Origin: Peribacillus simplex NBRC 15720 = DSM 1321
Lineage (GTDB): Bacteria; Bacillota; Bacilli; Bacillales; DSM-1321
Reading direction: 5' to 3'
Assembly (NCBI RefSeq): GCF_002243645.1
Contig: NZ_CP017704.1
Location: forward strand, 1,465,501 to 1,529,500
Length of the DNA stretch: 64,000 nucleotides
This document shows, one piece after another, positions 18,135 through 27,529 of the stretch (position 1 is the stretch's first letter; each line of letters opens with the position of its first letter). The notes below the pieces were generated by a model, which was not told where the DNA came from, did not search any database, and saw only the letters and a program-made list of their open reading frames with translations. The position numbers were made by a program, and so were the translations under genes.

Positions 18135-18162
18135 TTGACTGAAATAAATGATTCTTTACAAT
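18135..18162 (+). promoter_or_regulatory. Sigma-A-like promoter of the MarR gene
   Basis: TTGACT (18135-18140), 16-base spacer, TACAAT (18157-18162). Confidence 0.55.
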
Positions 18163-18193
18163 AGACTTTTAAGAATTAAAGAATATAATGGAT

Positions 18194-18203
18194 TGGTCGA
18201 CCA
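18194..18203. promoter_or_regulatory. Palindrome TGGTCGACCA, possible MarR operator
   Basis: Perfect 10-bp palindrome between the promoter and the binding site of the MarR gene, a common position for MarR autorepression. Family-based inference. Confidence 0.35.
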
Positions 18204-18220
18204 TTATAAAGGAGAATCAT

Positions 18221-18640
18221 ATGACGAACCCTACTCAATTATTTCATCAATATTTACAAGTATCGAGATCATTAGTCAGCAAAATGAATGAACAAATTAC
18301 AGCCCTTGAAATTTACCATAATCAGTGGACAATCCTGAATTATTTAAAGAACTGCGGATATTCCACAATCCCCGATATTTGCAGTTACTTGGATGTAGAT
18401 AATGTTATCATCACACGTTCGGTCAACAGTATGGAACAGAATAATATGATTAAACAAGTTCCTGGAAAAGATGAACAGGAAAAACGAATCGAACTGACCC
18501 CCCGGGGCAAAGAGGTACATACAAAATGTCTTAAGATTGCAGAAAAAATCGAAGGAAAAGCCCTGGAAGGCATTACTGAAGAAGAACAGGAAATATTTTT
18601 CCAAACGGTCCTTAAAATCCTCAATAATATAAGAAACTAA
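18221..18640 (+). CDS. MarR family transcriptional regulator
   Basis: 139 residues, a normal MarR length. Winged-helix core: QWTILNYLKNCGYSTIPDIC (helix-turn-helix entry), VIITRSVNSMEQNNMIKQ (recognition helix and following) and wing DEQEKRIELTPRGKEV. N- and C-terminal helices for dimerisation. Start ATG at 18221 with AAAGGAGA six bases upstream; an ATG at 18188 lacks a site. No cotranscribed transporter follows; the next gene converges, so its regulon is elsewhere or it is autoregulatory. Confidence 0.85.
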   Translation: MTNPTQLFHQYLQVSRSLVSKMNEQITALEIYHNQWTILNYLKNCGYSTIPDICSYLDVDNVIITRSVNSMEQNNMIKQVPGKDEQEKRIELTPRGKEVHTKCLKIAEKIEGKALEGITEEEQEIFFQTVLKILNNIRN

Positions 18641-18702
18641 ATGGGTATCTTATATCATTGATGAATAAGTGTGAATCAAGACCTTTTCCATATTCTTTCA
18701 AG

Positions 18703-20094
18703 CTATAGCCATGCCTTTTTTAAAAGTCGGATTCCTGCTTCGATTTCCCTTTCGGTTAAACCACCGTATCCAATCAAAATAGTCGGATCTTTCACATTCT
18801 TTGAATGATAAACCGAAGTTGGGTGGACTTTAACCCCAACACCGGCAGCCTTTTGAATGAGCTCTGCCTCACTGCTGCCGTTTTTTACTTTTAAAAGAAC
18901 GTGTAATCCTGACTTTTCACCGATTACGGCTACACGATCATGGAAGCTCTCTTCAATTGCATTTAGCAGCACCTTATTCTTTTTACGATAAATCGTTCGC
19001 ATTTTATTCAGATGGCGTTCCCAATGTCCATTTTTCATAAAAAGACAGAGCGTTTCCTGAATCAGTCTGGAAACGGTCTGTTTATATCCAATTAACTTCT
19101 GCTGATAGCAGCTAGCCAACTCCGTGGGTAACACCATGAATCCCACCCTGATTGATGGAATGAGCGACTTTGAAAACGTGCCTAGGTAGATGACCTTTCC
19201 ATTTGTGTCCAACCCCTGCAAGGACGGAATCGGTTTGCCTGCATGTCGGAATTCCCCGTCATAATCATCTTCAATAATATAACCCTTTTTTTCCACTGCC
19301 CAATTCAGCAATTCAACCCTTCTAGTTACCGGCATGATCATACCTGAAGGAAATTGATGGGAAGGGGTGACATAGGCAACATTCGCTATACTCTCTTTCA
19401 AGGAGTCCACACTCATTCCATTTTCATCCAAGGGTATGAATGCCATATCCGCTCCCTCTAACATCAGTACCTCCCTTACTCGATGAAAGCCAGGGTCTTC
19501 CAAACCAAATATCCGCTCATTTCCTAGAAGTAACCGCAGCAGATGGATGAAATACTGGGTACCTGCCCCAATGATGATTTGATCAGCCCCACAGCGAACT
19601 CCTCTCGATTGAAATAGATAGGATGAGATCTCAGCCCGGAGCCCCCATTCCCCTTGAGGATCACCGCTCATGAACATTTCCCTTTCCTGTAGATATAACG
19701 TATTGTTCAAGCATTTTTTCCACACTGCATGCGGGAAAGAATCCACGTCCACCCTTCCATGATTGTAATCTATTTCATTTCTTTCATTCGGAGGGCCCAT
19801 CCTCCCTTCTGTTAAAGACAACGGCTCATTTAAAGGTGAGATCGGTTCTAAATCGGCTACGTAATAACCTTTCCTTAATTGACTTTCCACATATCCTTCT
19901 GCAATCAACTGCTGATAAGCCGTATCCACTGTATTCAAGCCTATCCCTAAATGCACAGCTAGTTTTCGTTTAGAAGGCAGTTTCATTCCGGCCTTTATTT
20001 GTCCATTTTGGATTTCCTTTATAAAGTATTTATACAATTGGACATATAAAGCTTCTTTATTCTTTTTATCTAAGGTTAGAGTGATTTCAAACAT
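18703..20094 (-). CDS. MocR-type GntR regulator with aminotransferase-like domain
   Basis: 463 residues: N-terminal GntR winged helix (QIKAGMKLPSKRKLAVHLGIGLNTVDTAYQQL, residues ~30-75), then a fold-type I PLP aminotransferase-like domain (~120-463) with the PLP-lysine region YLGTFSKSLIPSIRVGF and the IEDDYDGEFRH segment. Such MocR proteins (PdxR, GabR, YdfD types) bind PLP and activate or repress a divergent gene. Here the divergent gene is a GNAT acetyltransferase at 20198. Start ATG at 20094 with GGAGG; the ATG five codons earlier overlaps this site. Confidence 0.88.
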   Translation of the reverse strand: MFEITLTLDKKNKEALYVQLYKYFIKEIQNGQIKAGMKLPSKRKLAVHLGIGLNTVDTAYQQLIAEGYVESQLRKGYYVADLEPISPLNEPLSLTEGRMGPPNERNEIDYNHGRVDVDSFPHAVWKKCLNNTLYLQEREMFMSGDPQGEWGLRAEISSYLFQSRGVRCGADQIIIGAGTQYFIHLLRLLLGNERIFGLEDPGFHRVREVLMLEGADMAFIPLDENGMSVDSLKESIANVAYVTPSHQFPSGMIMPVTRRVELLNWAVEKKGYIIEDDYDGEFRHAGKPIPSLQGLDTNGKVIYLGTFSKSLIPSIRVGFMVLPTELASCYQQKLIGYKQTVSRLIQETLCLFMKNGHWERHLNKMRTIYRKKNKVLLNAIEESFHDRVAVIGEKSGLHVLLKVKNGSSEAELIQKAAGVGVKVHPTSVYHSKNVKDPTILIGYGGLTEREIEAGIRLLKKAWL

Positions 20095-20135
20095 TTGGTC
20101 CTCCTTCAAACTGGTTCTATAAATTATATCAGCAT

Positions 20136-20155
20136 TGGTCCTTATTGCAGGACCA
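20136..20155. promoter_or_regulatory. Probable MocR operator in the divergent promoter region
   Basis: TGGTCCT-N6-AGGACCA inverted repeat, 10 bases upstream of TATAAT (20165-20170) for the acetyltransferase gene. A third TGGTCCT copy lies at 20096-20102, 40 bp away in direct orientation. Repeat arrangements of this sort are typical of MocR sites. Confidence 0.55.
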
Positions 20156-20197
20156 GAATATTTTTATAATGAAGATATCAATCAATAGGAGGAGACT

Positions 20198-20776
20198 ATG
20201 AAGCATTTCGAATTATTCGGGAAACACGTGATACTCGCCCCGATGATGGATCATCATATCGAACCGCTTTACGCTGCTTCCCTGCCATCTGAAATATGGG
20301 AATGGAGCGCCACAAAAATTTTGTCATATGAAGAGGCGATTTCCTATGTAAAGGAAGGCATTCGAGCAAGGGAACAGGAACTTCATCATCCATTTGTCGT
20401 TATCGATCAGATTGATGATACGATAGTTGGCAGCACGAGCTTAAGAAATATTCAATTTCATAATCAATCCCTGGAAATCGGTTCGACTTGGTATCATCCC
20501 GACAAATGGCGAACAGCCATTAACACAGAATGTAAGTACCTGCTATTGCAACATGCTTTTGAAAAGTGGCAAATGAAACGGGTCGAATTCAGGACGGACG
20601 AATTCAACAAAAGATCGCGGGCAGCAATAACCAGGCTCGGTGCCCTTGAAGAAGGCATTTTGAGGATGGAGAAAAAACTGCAAGATGGAAGGATAAGGAA
20701 CACGGTGGTCTACAGTATTCTCGAACATGAATGGCCCAGTGTGAAAAGGAACTTGGAAGCCTTTTTGGAAAGGTAA
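20198..20776 (+). CDS. GNAT family N-acetyltransferase (RimJ/RimL-like)
   Basis: 192 residues. Begins HFELFGKHVILAPMMDHHIEPL, the RimJ/RimL-type start (L.P....D). The core includes IVGSTSLRNIQFHNQSLEIG and WRTAINTECKYLLLQHAFE, corresponding to the acetyl-CoA binding turn and helix, then FNKRSRAAITRLGALEEGILR. Acetylates an amine with acetyl-CoA, substrate unknown. AGGAGGAG precedes the start. Divergent from the MocR regulator and probably controlled by it. Confidence 0.85.
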   Translation: MKHFELFGKHVILAPMMDHHIEPLYAASLPSEIWEWSATKILSYEEAISYVKEGIRAREQELHHPFVVIDQIDDTIVGSTSLRNIQFHNQSLEIGSTWYHPDKWRTAINTECKYLLLQHAFEKWQMKRVEFRTDEFNKRSRAAITRLGALEEGILRMEKKLQDGRIRNTVVYSILEHEWPSVKRNLEAFLER

Positions 20777-20780
20777 AGAT

Positions 20781-20817
20781 GAGAAAAAGAGTGCCGTTAT
20801 TTTGCACTCTTTTTCTC
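20781..20817. terminator. Bidirectional terminator after the GNAT gene
   Basis: Perfect 14-bp stem GAGAAAAAGAGTGC / GCACTCTTTTTCTC; also serves the small minus-strand gene whose stop is at 20824. Confidence 0.85.
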
Positions 20818-20823
20818 TTACTG

Positions 20824-20973
20824 CTATTTTTCATGTGAGTCTTTATGAATTTTCGATAAAGAATCCTTTTGTCTTTTCGTTGATCGAATGAATATGAAAA
20901 CCCCAATCGCAAATAAAAACGGAATTAGTAAAGCAAAAAGAAGATAAATCATATCTCCAAAGAACAAGTTCAT
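20824..20973 (-). CDS. Small single-pass membrane protein, 49 residues
   Basis: Hydrophobic stretch MIYLLFALLIPFLFAIGVFIF (split here after 20: residues 8-28) followed by a basic, His-containing tail RSTKRQKDSLSKIHKD. AGGGGG lies immediately before the ATG (tight spacing), and a terminator follows the stop. No family assigned. Confidence 0.55.
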   Translation of the reverse strand: MNLFFGDMIYLLFALLIPFLFAIGVFIFIRSTKRQKDSLSKIHKDSHEK

Positions 20974-21041
20974 TCCCCCTAAGCAATGCGACGCGCACTT
21001 ACGTCAGTAAAGCTTTTCCGTCAAACTTGGATGATCATTGC

Positions 21042-21503
21042 TTAGTCTAAACTTTGTGACAAGCGAATCATATCCTGGCACTGAATCCCATTTTCATAAA
21101 TGGCCTCGGAATAGTTTCTATTAAAAAAATCCCTATCGACCCCAGTTATTCTAAAACCGCATTTTTGGTAAAGGGCAAGCTGCCCTATTCCCGAATTTCC
21201 CGTGCCGATTTCAATCGTTTTATATCCCTGTTCCCTTGCATGGCCTATGGCGTGTTCAATCAATTGCCTTCCGATTCCTCTTCCATGTTGCCGTTCATCC
21301 ACCGCGATGTTCATTATCTCTATAAGCTTTGGACCTTTTTGCAGTAAAACATAAACACCGATCATTCGCTTATCACTCACTGCAACAAAGCACGTTCCGC
21401 TTCCCAAGTATTCCTCGATCAATTCCCTTGAAGGATCTGCCAAAAGTAATAAATGCATCGGCGGTGGCTCATCCATGAATAATTCTCTTATCTCCATCTC
21501 CAT
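21042..21503 (-). CDS. yvbK: GNAT family N-acetyltransferase, YvbK-like
   Basis: 153 residues. Closely resembles B. subtilis YvbK by pattern: MHLLLLADPSRELIEEYL, MIGVYVLLQKGPKLIEIMNI, acetyl-CoA loop DERQHGRGIGRQLIEHAI, IEIGTGNSGIGQLALYQKCG and CQDMIRL at the end. Cytosolic acetyltransferase, substrate not established. AAGGG six bases before the start. The following gene on the same strand is the NMO-family enzyme (21515), 11 bases upstream; probable operon. Confidence 0.85.
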   Translation of the reverse strand: MEMEIRELFMDEPPPMHLLLLADPSRELIEEYLGSGTCFVAVSDKRMIGVYVLLQKGPKLIEIMNIAVDERQHGRGIGRQLIEHAIGHAREQGYKTIEIGTGNSGIGQLALYQKCGFRITGVDRDFFNRNYSEAIYENGIQCQDMIRLSQSLD

Positions 21504-21514
21504 CCAAACCCTTC

Positions 21515-22531
21515 TCAGTTTAGTTCTTCTACAAGTAGTTCAACCAATTCCGATGCAGGAAGTTCCCTGCTCAGCTTATACCCCTGTCCTGCCCACAAAG
21601 CCATCAATTCAGGGTTGTTTTTTTGTCCAGCCGCTTTTCGCATTTGCTTTGTCATGTGATGGACATAAGGATAGGCGACTGGTGCAACACTATCATATTC
21701 CGTTAAAAAGTGATTCACCAACCCGCGTGCCCGCCGGCCGCTGAAGGCTCGGGTAACAGCGGTCTGAGTAAATCGGGGATTTCCTAAAGCTGCCTTATGG
21801 ACGGGACTTGCCCCGCTTTCGGGACAGCGAAGGAAAGCAGTTCCCAATTGTGCCGCTGCTGCTCCCGCTTTGAGCACAGCCGCGATATCCTTTCCATGCA
21901 TCAGTCCGCCCGCTGCAATGATCGGTAAGTTCAGCTCACCTTTTATCATCCGTATCAATACTAAAAGACCGTAATCATCTTCTGTGCGGTTTTCAAAACT
22001 GGCTCGGTGCCCCCCTGCTTCAAACCCCTGTACACATAGAACATCCGCGCCTACTTCCGCCGCCCTTTTTGCTTCCGTAAGGTTGGTTACTGTCACGGCT
22101 ATAAGGGAACCGACATCTTGGAGCTCCCTTATTACATCTTCCGTTGGACATCCAAACGTAAAACTGACGACAGCGACCCCAGCCTCCTTCAATACATGTA
22201 GTTTATTTCCCCAATCATCGTCATCACGAACGGCTTTTCCAATCTCAGCCCCAACGCTCTCGGCCTCTTTTTCGATCTTTTCACGATAGGCAGATAATAT
22301 ATTTTCATCCACCGCCTCGTTGCCTGGCACAAATACATTCACGCCAAAAGGGCGCTCAGTCAACTGACGGATCTGCCCTATCTCGTCCTTCATCTCTTCT
22401 GCAGTCTTATACCCAGCTGCGAGAAAGCCCAATCCTCCTGCATTGGATACTGAAGCCGCAAGCTTCGGAGTGGAAGCTCCTCCTGCCATAGGTGCTTGAA
22501 TGATTGGGTATCTCATTAATTCTTTCAACAT
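21515..22531 (-). CDS. Nitronate monooxygenase family FMN enzyme
   Basis: 338 residues, TIM-barrel FMN oxidoreductase of the 2-nitropropane dioxygenase family. Signatures: PIIQAPMAGGASTP, AASVSNAGGLGFL, the FGCP segment, CVQGFEAGGHRAS with the family's catalytic histidine, and IIAAGGLMHGKD / AAAQLGTAFLRCPES. Class I enzymes oxidise propionate-3-nitronate and other nitronates to carbonyl and nitrite. Start ATG at 22531 with AAAGGAG nine bases upstream; the longer frame to 22645 is non-homologous. Upstream partner in an operon with yvbK. Confidence 0.85.
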   Translation of the reverse strand: MLKELMRYPIIQAPMAGGASTPKLAASVSNAGGLGFLAAGYKTAEEMKDEIGQIRQLTERPFGVNVFVPGNEAVDENILSAYREKIEKEAESVGAEIGKAVRDDDDWGNKLHVLKEAGVAVVSFTFGCPTEDVIRELQDVGSLIAVTVTNLTEAKRAAEVGADVLCVQGFEAGGHRASFENRTEDDYGLLVLIRMIKGELNLPIIAAGGLMHGKDIAAVLKAGAAAAQLGTAFLRCPESGASPVHKAALGNPRFTQTAVTRAFSGRRARGLVNHFLTEYDSVAPVAYPYVHHMTKQMRKAAGQKNNPELMALWAGQGYKLSRELPASELVELLVEELN

Positions 22532-22672
22532 TCCATACAACTCCTTTTGATTTTTTTTCATGCCCTTATCATTTTTACGTTTTCTTGGTATAATGATTAT
22601 CTGTAAGAGAAAAGTGTCTAAATGATCACCCTTTATATCTTGCAAATATAAAATATAGGTGGTAAATAAAAA

Positions 22673-23638
22673 ATGGAAACAAAACCATATAGAGTATTAC
22701 TTTATTATTTGTATGTACCCATCGAGAATCACGAAGAATTCGCAGCCGAGCATCTTGCGGCATGTAATGCCCTTGAATTGAAAGGCCGTATCTTGGTGGC
22801 ATCAGAAGGCATCAACGGAACCGTTTCAGGTACGATCGAACAAACCAACCAATATATGGACATGATGAAAAGCGATTCCCGCTTTGCCGATATCGTGTTT
22901 AAAATAGATGAAGCTGACGGCCATGCTTTCAAAAAAATGCATGTTCGTCCACGTAATGAACTTGTAACGCTTCGTTTGGAAGATGACATCAACCCGAACC
23001 GGACGACAGGCCAATACTTGAGCCCGAAGGAATTCTTCGAGCAAATGCAAGATGAAAATACCATCGTTCTTGATGCCAGAAATGACTATGAATATGATTT
23101 AGGACATTTCAGGGGTGCAATCAAGCCAGAAATCACGAATTTCCGTGAACTTCCGGATTGGGTGCGGGAAAATAGACAAATGTTCGAAGGCAAAAAAATC
23201 CTTACGTATTGCACCGGCGGTATCCGCTGTGAGAAATTCTCAGGCTGGCTTGTCGAAGAAGGCTTTGAAGATGTAAGCCAGCTGCATGGCGGCATCGCAA
23301 CATACGGTAAGGATCCCGAAGTCCAAGGTGAGCTTTGGGATGGCCAAATGTATGTATTCGATGAAAGGATTGCCGTACCTATCAATCAAAAGGAACATGT
23401 CATTGTCGGACGCGATATTTATTCCGGCGAACCTTGTGAACGCTATGTCAATTGCGCTAACCCTGAATGCAACAAGAAAATCCTTTGCAGTGAAGAGAAC
23501 GAGCACAAACACATGCGCAGCTGTACTCATGAATGCCGAGTGCATCCACGTAACCGCTATGTAGTCGAGCATAACCTTTCTGAAGAAGAAGTGGCTGAGA
23601 GATTACAGCAAATCGAGGAAACCATTACAGCAAAATGA
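22673..23638 (+). CDS. trhO: tRNA uridine(34) hydroxylase TrhO (rhodanese domain)
   Basis: 321 residues. N-terminal acylphosphatase-like domain ([18 protein letters not shown] ... [14 protein letters not shown]) then a rhodanese domain ([17 protein letters not shown]..., active-site cysteine in [10 protein letters not shown]). The C-terminal cysteine-rich zinc segment contains [16 protein letters not shown] and CTHEC. The family hydroxylates U34 of tRNA to 5-hydroxyuridine in an O2-dependent way in Bacillus (YbfQ). GGTGG precedes the ATG. Monocistronic with own terminator. Confidence 0.93.
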   Translation: METKPYRVLLYYLYVPIENHEEFAAEHLAACNALELKGRILVASEGINGTVSGTIEQTNQYMDMMKSDSRFADIVFKIDEADGHAFKKMHVRPRNELVTLRLEDDINPNRTTGQYLSPKEFFEQMQDENTIVLDARNDYEYDLGHFRGAIKPEITNFRELPDWVRENRQMFEGKKILTYCTGGIRCEKFSGWLVEEGFEDVSQLHGGIATYGKDPEVQGELWDGQMYVFDERIAVPINQKEHVIVGRDIYSGEPCERYVNCANPECNKKILCSEENEHKHMRSCTHECRVHPRNRYVVEHNLSEEEVAERLQQIEETITAK

Positions 23639-23643
23639 TAAAG

Positions 23644-23684
23644 CAAACCCGAATCAGTGGACATGATCCCTATTCGGGTTTTTT
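23644..23684 (+). terminator. Intrinsic terminator of trhO
   Basis: AACCCGAAT / ATTCGGGTT stem then six T. Confidence 0.8.
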
Positions 23685-23900
23685 ATCCATTCAAACCAAA
23701 ACTTATTTTCCTATATTAAACCTATGCCTTGGACTTCATCCCACTGTATGAATTAACTATGATCTTTTAATACCATATGCCGCTAATGCAATATTACTTA
23801 CTCTTTTACTTCTATATCACAATAGAAAAAGCCTTCTTAAAACGTAAAAAGAATGAATTCAGCCTTAAGGTTTTAGCGGTCGGCTGTTTTACCTTCAATG
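23685..23900. other. Non-coding stretch between trhO and sodC
   Basis: Lies between two converging terminators; no ORF with binding site and no structured RNA recognised. Confidence 0.4.
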
Positions 23901-23933
23901 AAAAGAGCGATTCCTCTATAGAAGAATCGCTCT
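23901..23933 (-). terminator. Intrinsic terminator of sodC
   Basis: AGAGCGATTC / GAATCGCTCT stem, T-run on the minus strand (CTCTTTTC). Confidence 0.75.
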
Positions 23934-23946
23934 AGCTTCATTAATG

Positions 23947-24579
23947 TTATTTTTCCTCTGCACTTACAACAATCCCGCAAGCTTGCCTATCGCCTGCATC
24001 ACCAGTTTTCAGGGTATCTTCATCCGGTCCTTTTTCTCCATTTGCTTCATAACGGTCAGCAATATTGGCAAAGTTGTCTGGATTCGCATGAACGATTACA
24101 GCTAACTCTTCTTTCTTAAGTTGGTCTATTGTCATGTTATCCAATGTTGCCTTATATTTGGCTGTCCCATCTTCTTTTACATATAGAGGGGGCATATCCC
24201 CTGCATGTTTAGAGTGCGTTTCATCAGTTGGATTGAAGTGTCCTCCCGCTGTAGTGAAAGGGCCATCCTTAGCATCCGGCTCACATGCTGCGTTTTCGTG
24301 AACATGGAATCCATGATAGCCTGGCTCAAGGCCCTCCAAAGCGGTCTCGATCACTACAGAATTCTCTTCAGCGGTAAAGTTTACCGTCCCAAGTGTTTTA
24401 CCTTCTACATCTTTAACTTCCGCTTTCACCTGCGGATCGACCTCTGTATCTGTTCCTTGTCCCACTGTATTCATGTCCTCAACATTTTTGTCCGCCTGAT
24501 TTGAATCATCCGCTGAATTACATCCATACAATAAAAAGGCAGTACACATAGGCAGTATAAGTTTTTGTTTATAGTTCAT
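23947..24579 (-). CDS. sodC: Cu/Zn superoxide dismutase family lipoprotein
   Basis: 210 residues with lipoprotein signal (KQKLILPMCTAFLLYGC, Cys20), so tethered outside the membrane. The SOD domain keeps the metal residues: GFHVHENAAC (two Cu His plus first disulfide Cys), GGHFNP (bridging His), HSKHAGDMPPL (zinc His and Asp), VIVHAN (fourth Cu His), and the second Cys in DRQACGIVV. All ligands appear present, unlike B. subtilis YojM, which is reported to lack copper binding; so an active enzyme is plausible. Start ATG at 24579 with GAGGGA seven bases upstream. Confidence 0.88.
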   Translation of the reverse strand: MNYKQKLILPMCTAFLLYGCNSADDSNQADKNVEDMNTVGQGTDTEVDPQVKAEVKDVEGKTLGTVNFTAEENSVVIETALEGLEPGYHGFHVHENAACEPDAKDGPFTTAGGHFNPTDETHSKHAGDMPPLYVKEDGTAKYKATLDNMTIDQLKKEELAVIVHANPDNFANIADRYEANGEKGPDEDTLKTGDAGDRQACGIVVSAEEK

Positions 24580-24748
24580 GATAAATTCCCTCACTCTCTA
24601 ATATGTATTTCCTCTTATTACTTTCCACTAATATGGAAGAATAAACAGAAAGCGGGATAAATAGGAAAATAGATTACACCAGTGAGAGTGAACACCTTAC
24701 TAAATTCACAGTCAAGGATTTTACAATATAGCTTAATGAGCTCACATT

Positions 24749-26056
24749 TTACAAAGTGATGACCCCGAAAGTAATGGCTGCGATCGTCATGATGATGGTT
24801 GTCCCAAACGCCCATTTAAACAGGAATTTTTGGTGATCCCCAAAATCCACGCCTACAAGGCCAATCAATATGAATGTTGCAGGCACCAATGGCGATAATG
24901 GGAACCCTGCGGTCGAATGGCCTAATAAAGCCGCCCTTCCGATTTCTACAGGAGCAATACCGAAGTTCGATGCCGTTTCACTTATTATTGGTAGAATGCC
25001 AAAGTAATAGGCATCAGGTGAAAAAATGAACCCCATCGGAATGCTCGTCAGCGCTACCACCAGTGGCAAATGTGCCCCGAGCCACTCTGGAATGACAGTT
25101 ACGATTGAAGCAGCCATCGAGTCCATCATCTTTGTTTCTGTGAATACACCCGTAAAAATCCCTGCTGCGAAAATGAGAGTACAGATCATCACGAAACTAT
25201 TGGCATGACTTAAAATCCTTTCCTGCTGTTCTTTTGGGTTCGGAAAGTTAACGAATAGTGCAATCGCAAAAGCGGTGGCAAATAAGATTTGGATCGGCAG
25301 CACTTCCATCACCAGCAAAACCATCAGTAAAATCGTCAAGAACCAATTAAACCAAAAAAGCTTGGATGTTCCTTTAGGTGCGGTTTCAACAGCTGCAGCC
25401 TGTTCGCCCAGACCAGGTTGCATGTTCGTTCCCAGGGAGCTGACTCCTAATCTCTCCCTTTCCTTTTTGCCAAGTACATATGCCGAAAAAAGCGTCCATA
25501 AAAGACCGCAAATCATGACCGGAATGAGAGGAATGAATAACTCCGATACTTCAACCTGAAGGCTCGCGGCCGCCCTGACCAAAGGACCTCCCCAAGGAAT
25601 CATATTCATGACGCCAGCGGCTAAACCAACGACACATGCCAATACTAGCCTGTTCATCCCTAATTTGATATAAAGCGGCAGCATGGCTGAAACGGTGATC
25701 ATGAATGTGGAAGAACCATCTCCATCCAAACCTACCAACATGGTTATAATGGCGGTTGCCATGACAACCTTTAACGGATCTCCTTTTACAAAACTGAGTA
25801 TTTTAGCGATCATGGGCTCGAATAAACCAACGTCAATCATTAAACCAAAGTATAGAATAGCAAAAACAATCATGACTGCTGTCGGTGTCACCTTTAAAAT
25901 ACCCGCAACCATCATATCTCCCATTTCCGAGGCAAAGCCACCAATCAGACCAAAAGCTATCGCCGTGAAGATAAAAGCGACAACCACTGATAAACGCTTT
26001 GTGATGACTAAGACCAGAAACGTTAAAATCATGCAAAATCCTAAAATCGTCAACAT
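24749..26056 (-). CDS. CitMHS family citrate-metal/proton symporter
   Basis: 435-residue integral membrane protein of the CitMHS family, with about 12 membrane segments. Signatures: GLDGDGSSTFMITVSAMLPLY, MNMIPWGGPLVRAAASL, FSPDAYYFGILPIISETA and ALLGHSTAGFPLSPL, the conserved motifs of CitM/CitH, which import citrate complexed with Mg2+ or Ca2+. No CitST two-component system is adjacent. Length matches B. subtilis CitM (433). Confidence 0.92.
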   Translation of the reverse strand: MLTILGFCMILTFLVLVITKRLSVVVAFIFTAIAFGLIGGFASEMGDMMVAGILKVTPTAVMIVFAILYFGLMIDVGLFEPMIAKILSFVKGDPLKVVMATAIITMLVGLDGDGSSTFMITVSAMLPLYIKLGMNRLVLACVVGLAAGVMNMIPWGGPLVRAAASLQVEVSELFIPLIPVMICGLLWTLFSAYVLGKKERERLGVSSLGTNMQPGLGEQAAAVETAPKGTSKLFWFNWFLTILLMVLLVMEVLPIQILFATAFAIALFVNFPNPKEQQERILSHANSFVMICTLIFAAGIFTGVFTETKMMDSMAASIVTVIPEWLGAHLPLVVALTSIPMGFIFSPDAYYFGILPIISETASNFGIAPVEIGRAALLGHSTAGFPLSPLVPATFILIGLVGVDFGDHQKFLFKWAFGTTIIMTIAAITFGVITL

Positions 26057-26258
26057 GTTAAAAACTCCTTTAAATGGAAAAGTAAATACCTTTCGTTTTG
26101 TTTAATTTTTCTGAAAAATCAATATTTTCACATTATACCATTTGCACATTCATTAAAAAACCAGTAAAACAAATTCGTTTAATTAATTAGTTAAATTATG
26201 TATACTATTATTTAGGAACCCGAAGTTTTTTTCGGAGGAAAGAAGTGTTGTATGTAAA

Positions 26259-27470
26259 ATGAATGCTCATAAAATAGCTAAACGGAATCTTTTCATCATG
26301 TGGTTCGCCAATTTCTTCATAGGCGGGAGCATGACGATGGTTCTCCCATTCATATCCTTATACATTGGTACATTCGGGGATTATTCGACTCAATATATCC
26401 AGCATTGGTCCGGATTGACATTTGGAATCACGTTTGTGACTGCCTTTTTATTCTCTCCCATTTGGGGACGAATTGGTGATCGGTACGGCAGAAAGAAAAT
26501 CTTGATTGCCTGTGCCTTTGGGATGGGGCTGTCCATTTTCCTGATGGGATTCGTTGAAAATGTTTGGCAGCTATTCGTCTTAAGGATGTTCACCGGAATA
26601 TTCACTGGCTTCATTTCCATGTCACAGGCCTTCATATCAACGCAGACCCCAAAAGAAATTGCCGGACGCGTACTGGGAACCTTGCAAACGGGAAATATTA
26701 CCGGTTCCCTTTTCGGACCATTACTTGGCGGCCTGCTTGCAGACACACTCGGCTATTCAACCGCCTTTAAATTCACCTCCATCACCATTTTCATCTCTGG
26801 ACTTCTTGTTTTTGCAACCAAGGAGTACCAAATGGAACGGCAAAAGGGAACAAAGTCGAGCTATACAAGCAGGGAGGTTCTCTCGCATATCTTAAGGAAT
26901 CCCATCCTGGTGAATGTCATGCTCATTTCGACTCTTGTTCAAGTTGCCCACTTCAGCATTCAGCCCATTCTTTCTTTATACGTTGGCGAGCTGCATGGAA
27001 CTTCCAATCTTGGATTTTATTCAGGTATCGCCTTTTCTGCAGCAGGCCTAGGGAATTTATTGATGGCGCGTCACTGGGGCAAGATAGGTGATCGGCATGG
27101 ACATGTGAAGATTCTTGTGCTGCTTCTTTTTCTGACTGCTACAGTCTACTTGCCCGGTGCCTTCATCAATCATTTTTGGCAGCTTGTTTTGGTACGTTTC
27201 ATACTAGGCATGGCAATAGGCGGCATCATCCCTGTAAGGATTGCCTACATTCGCCAAGAAGCTCCTGTTGCCATGCAGGGGGAAGTACTTGGGTACAATA
27301 CGAGCCTACGCTTTTTAGGCAATATCATCGGACCCGCAATGGGCGGAATGGTTGCTGGTTTCTACGGATTCTCCGCCGTTTTCATCACGACCAGCACGTT
27401 ACTCCTCATAGCCGGACTTGTCCTCTATTTCGCGATGCACCGCAATCCAGAGTTGGCCAGATCACATTGA
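26259..27470 (+). CDS. MFS multidrug-type transporter (DHA1)
   Basis: 403 residues, 12 membrane segments. The cytoplasmic loop 2-3 motif GRIGDRYGRKKILI and the TM5 antiporter motif GNITGSLFGPLLGGLLAD (motif C type) indicate a drug:H+ antiporter; the second half has GKIGDRHGHVKI. Resembles the YitG/NorA group by pattern. GGAGGAAAG is about 18 bases before the ATG, unusually far; no nearer in-frame start exists. Divergent from citMHS. Confidence 0.85.
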   Translation: MNAHKIAKRNLFIMWFANFFIGGSMTMVLPFISLYIGTFGDYSTQYIQHWSGLTFGITFVTAFLFSPIWGRIGDRYGRKKILIACAFGMGLSIFLMGFVENVWQLFVLRMFTGIFTGFISMSQAFISTQTPKEIAGRVLGTLQTGNITGSLFGPLLGGLLADTLGYSTAFKFTSITIFISGLLVFATKEYQMERQKGTKSSYTSREVLSHILRNPILVNVMLISTLVQVAHFSIQPILSLYVGELHGTSNLGFYSGIAFSAAGLGNLLMARHWGKIGDRHGHVKILVLLLFLTATVYLPGAFINHFWQLVLVRFILGMAIGGIIPVRIAYIRQEAPVAMQGEVLGYNTSLRFLGNIIGPAMGGMVAGFYGFSAVFITTSTLLLIAGLVLYFAMHRNPELARSH

Positions 27471-27483
27471 TCACACATTGGCA

Positions 27484-27517
27484 AGAAAGCCTGCTTCCAG
27501 ATGGAAGCAGGCTTTCT
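27484..27517. terminator. Bidirectional terminator between two converging MFS genes
   Basis: Perfect 14-bp stem GAAAGCCTGCTTCC / GGAAGCAGGCTTTC, loop AGAT. Confidence 0.85.
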
Positions 27518-27529
27518 CATGTTCAATGC

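Noticed and set aside
17920-18138. 72-residue plus-strand ORF before the MarR gene
   Set aside because: No ribosome site, ends over the MarR promoter, composition not protein-like.
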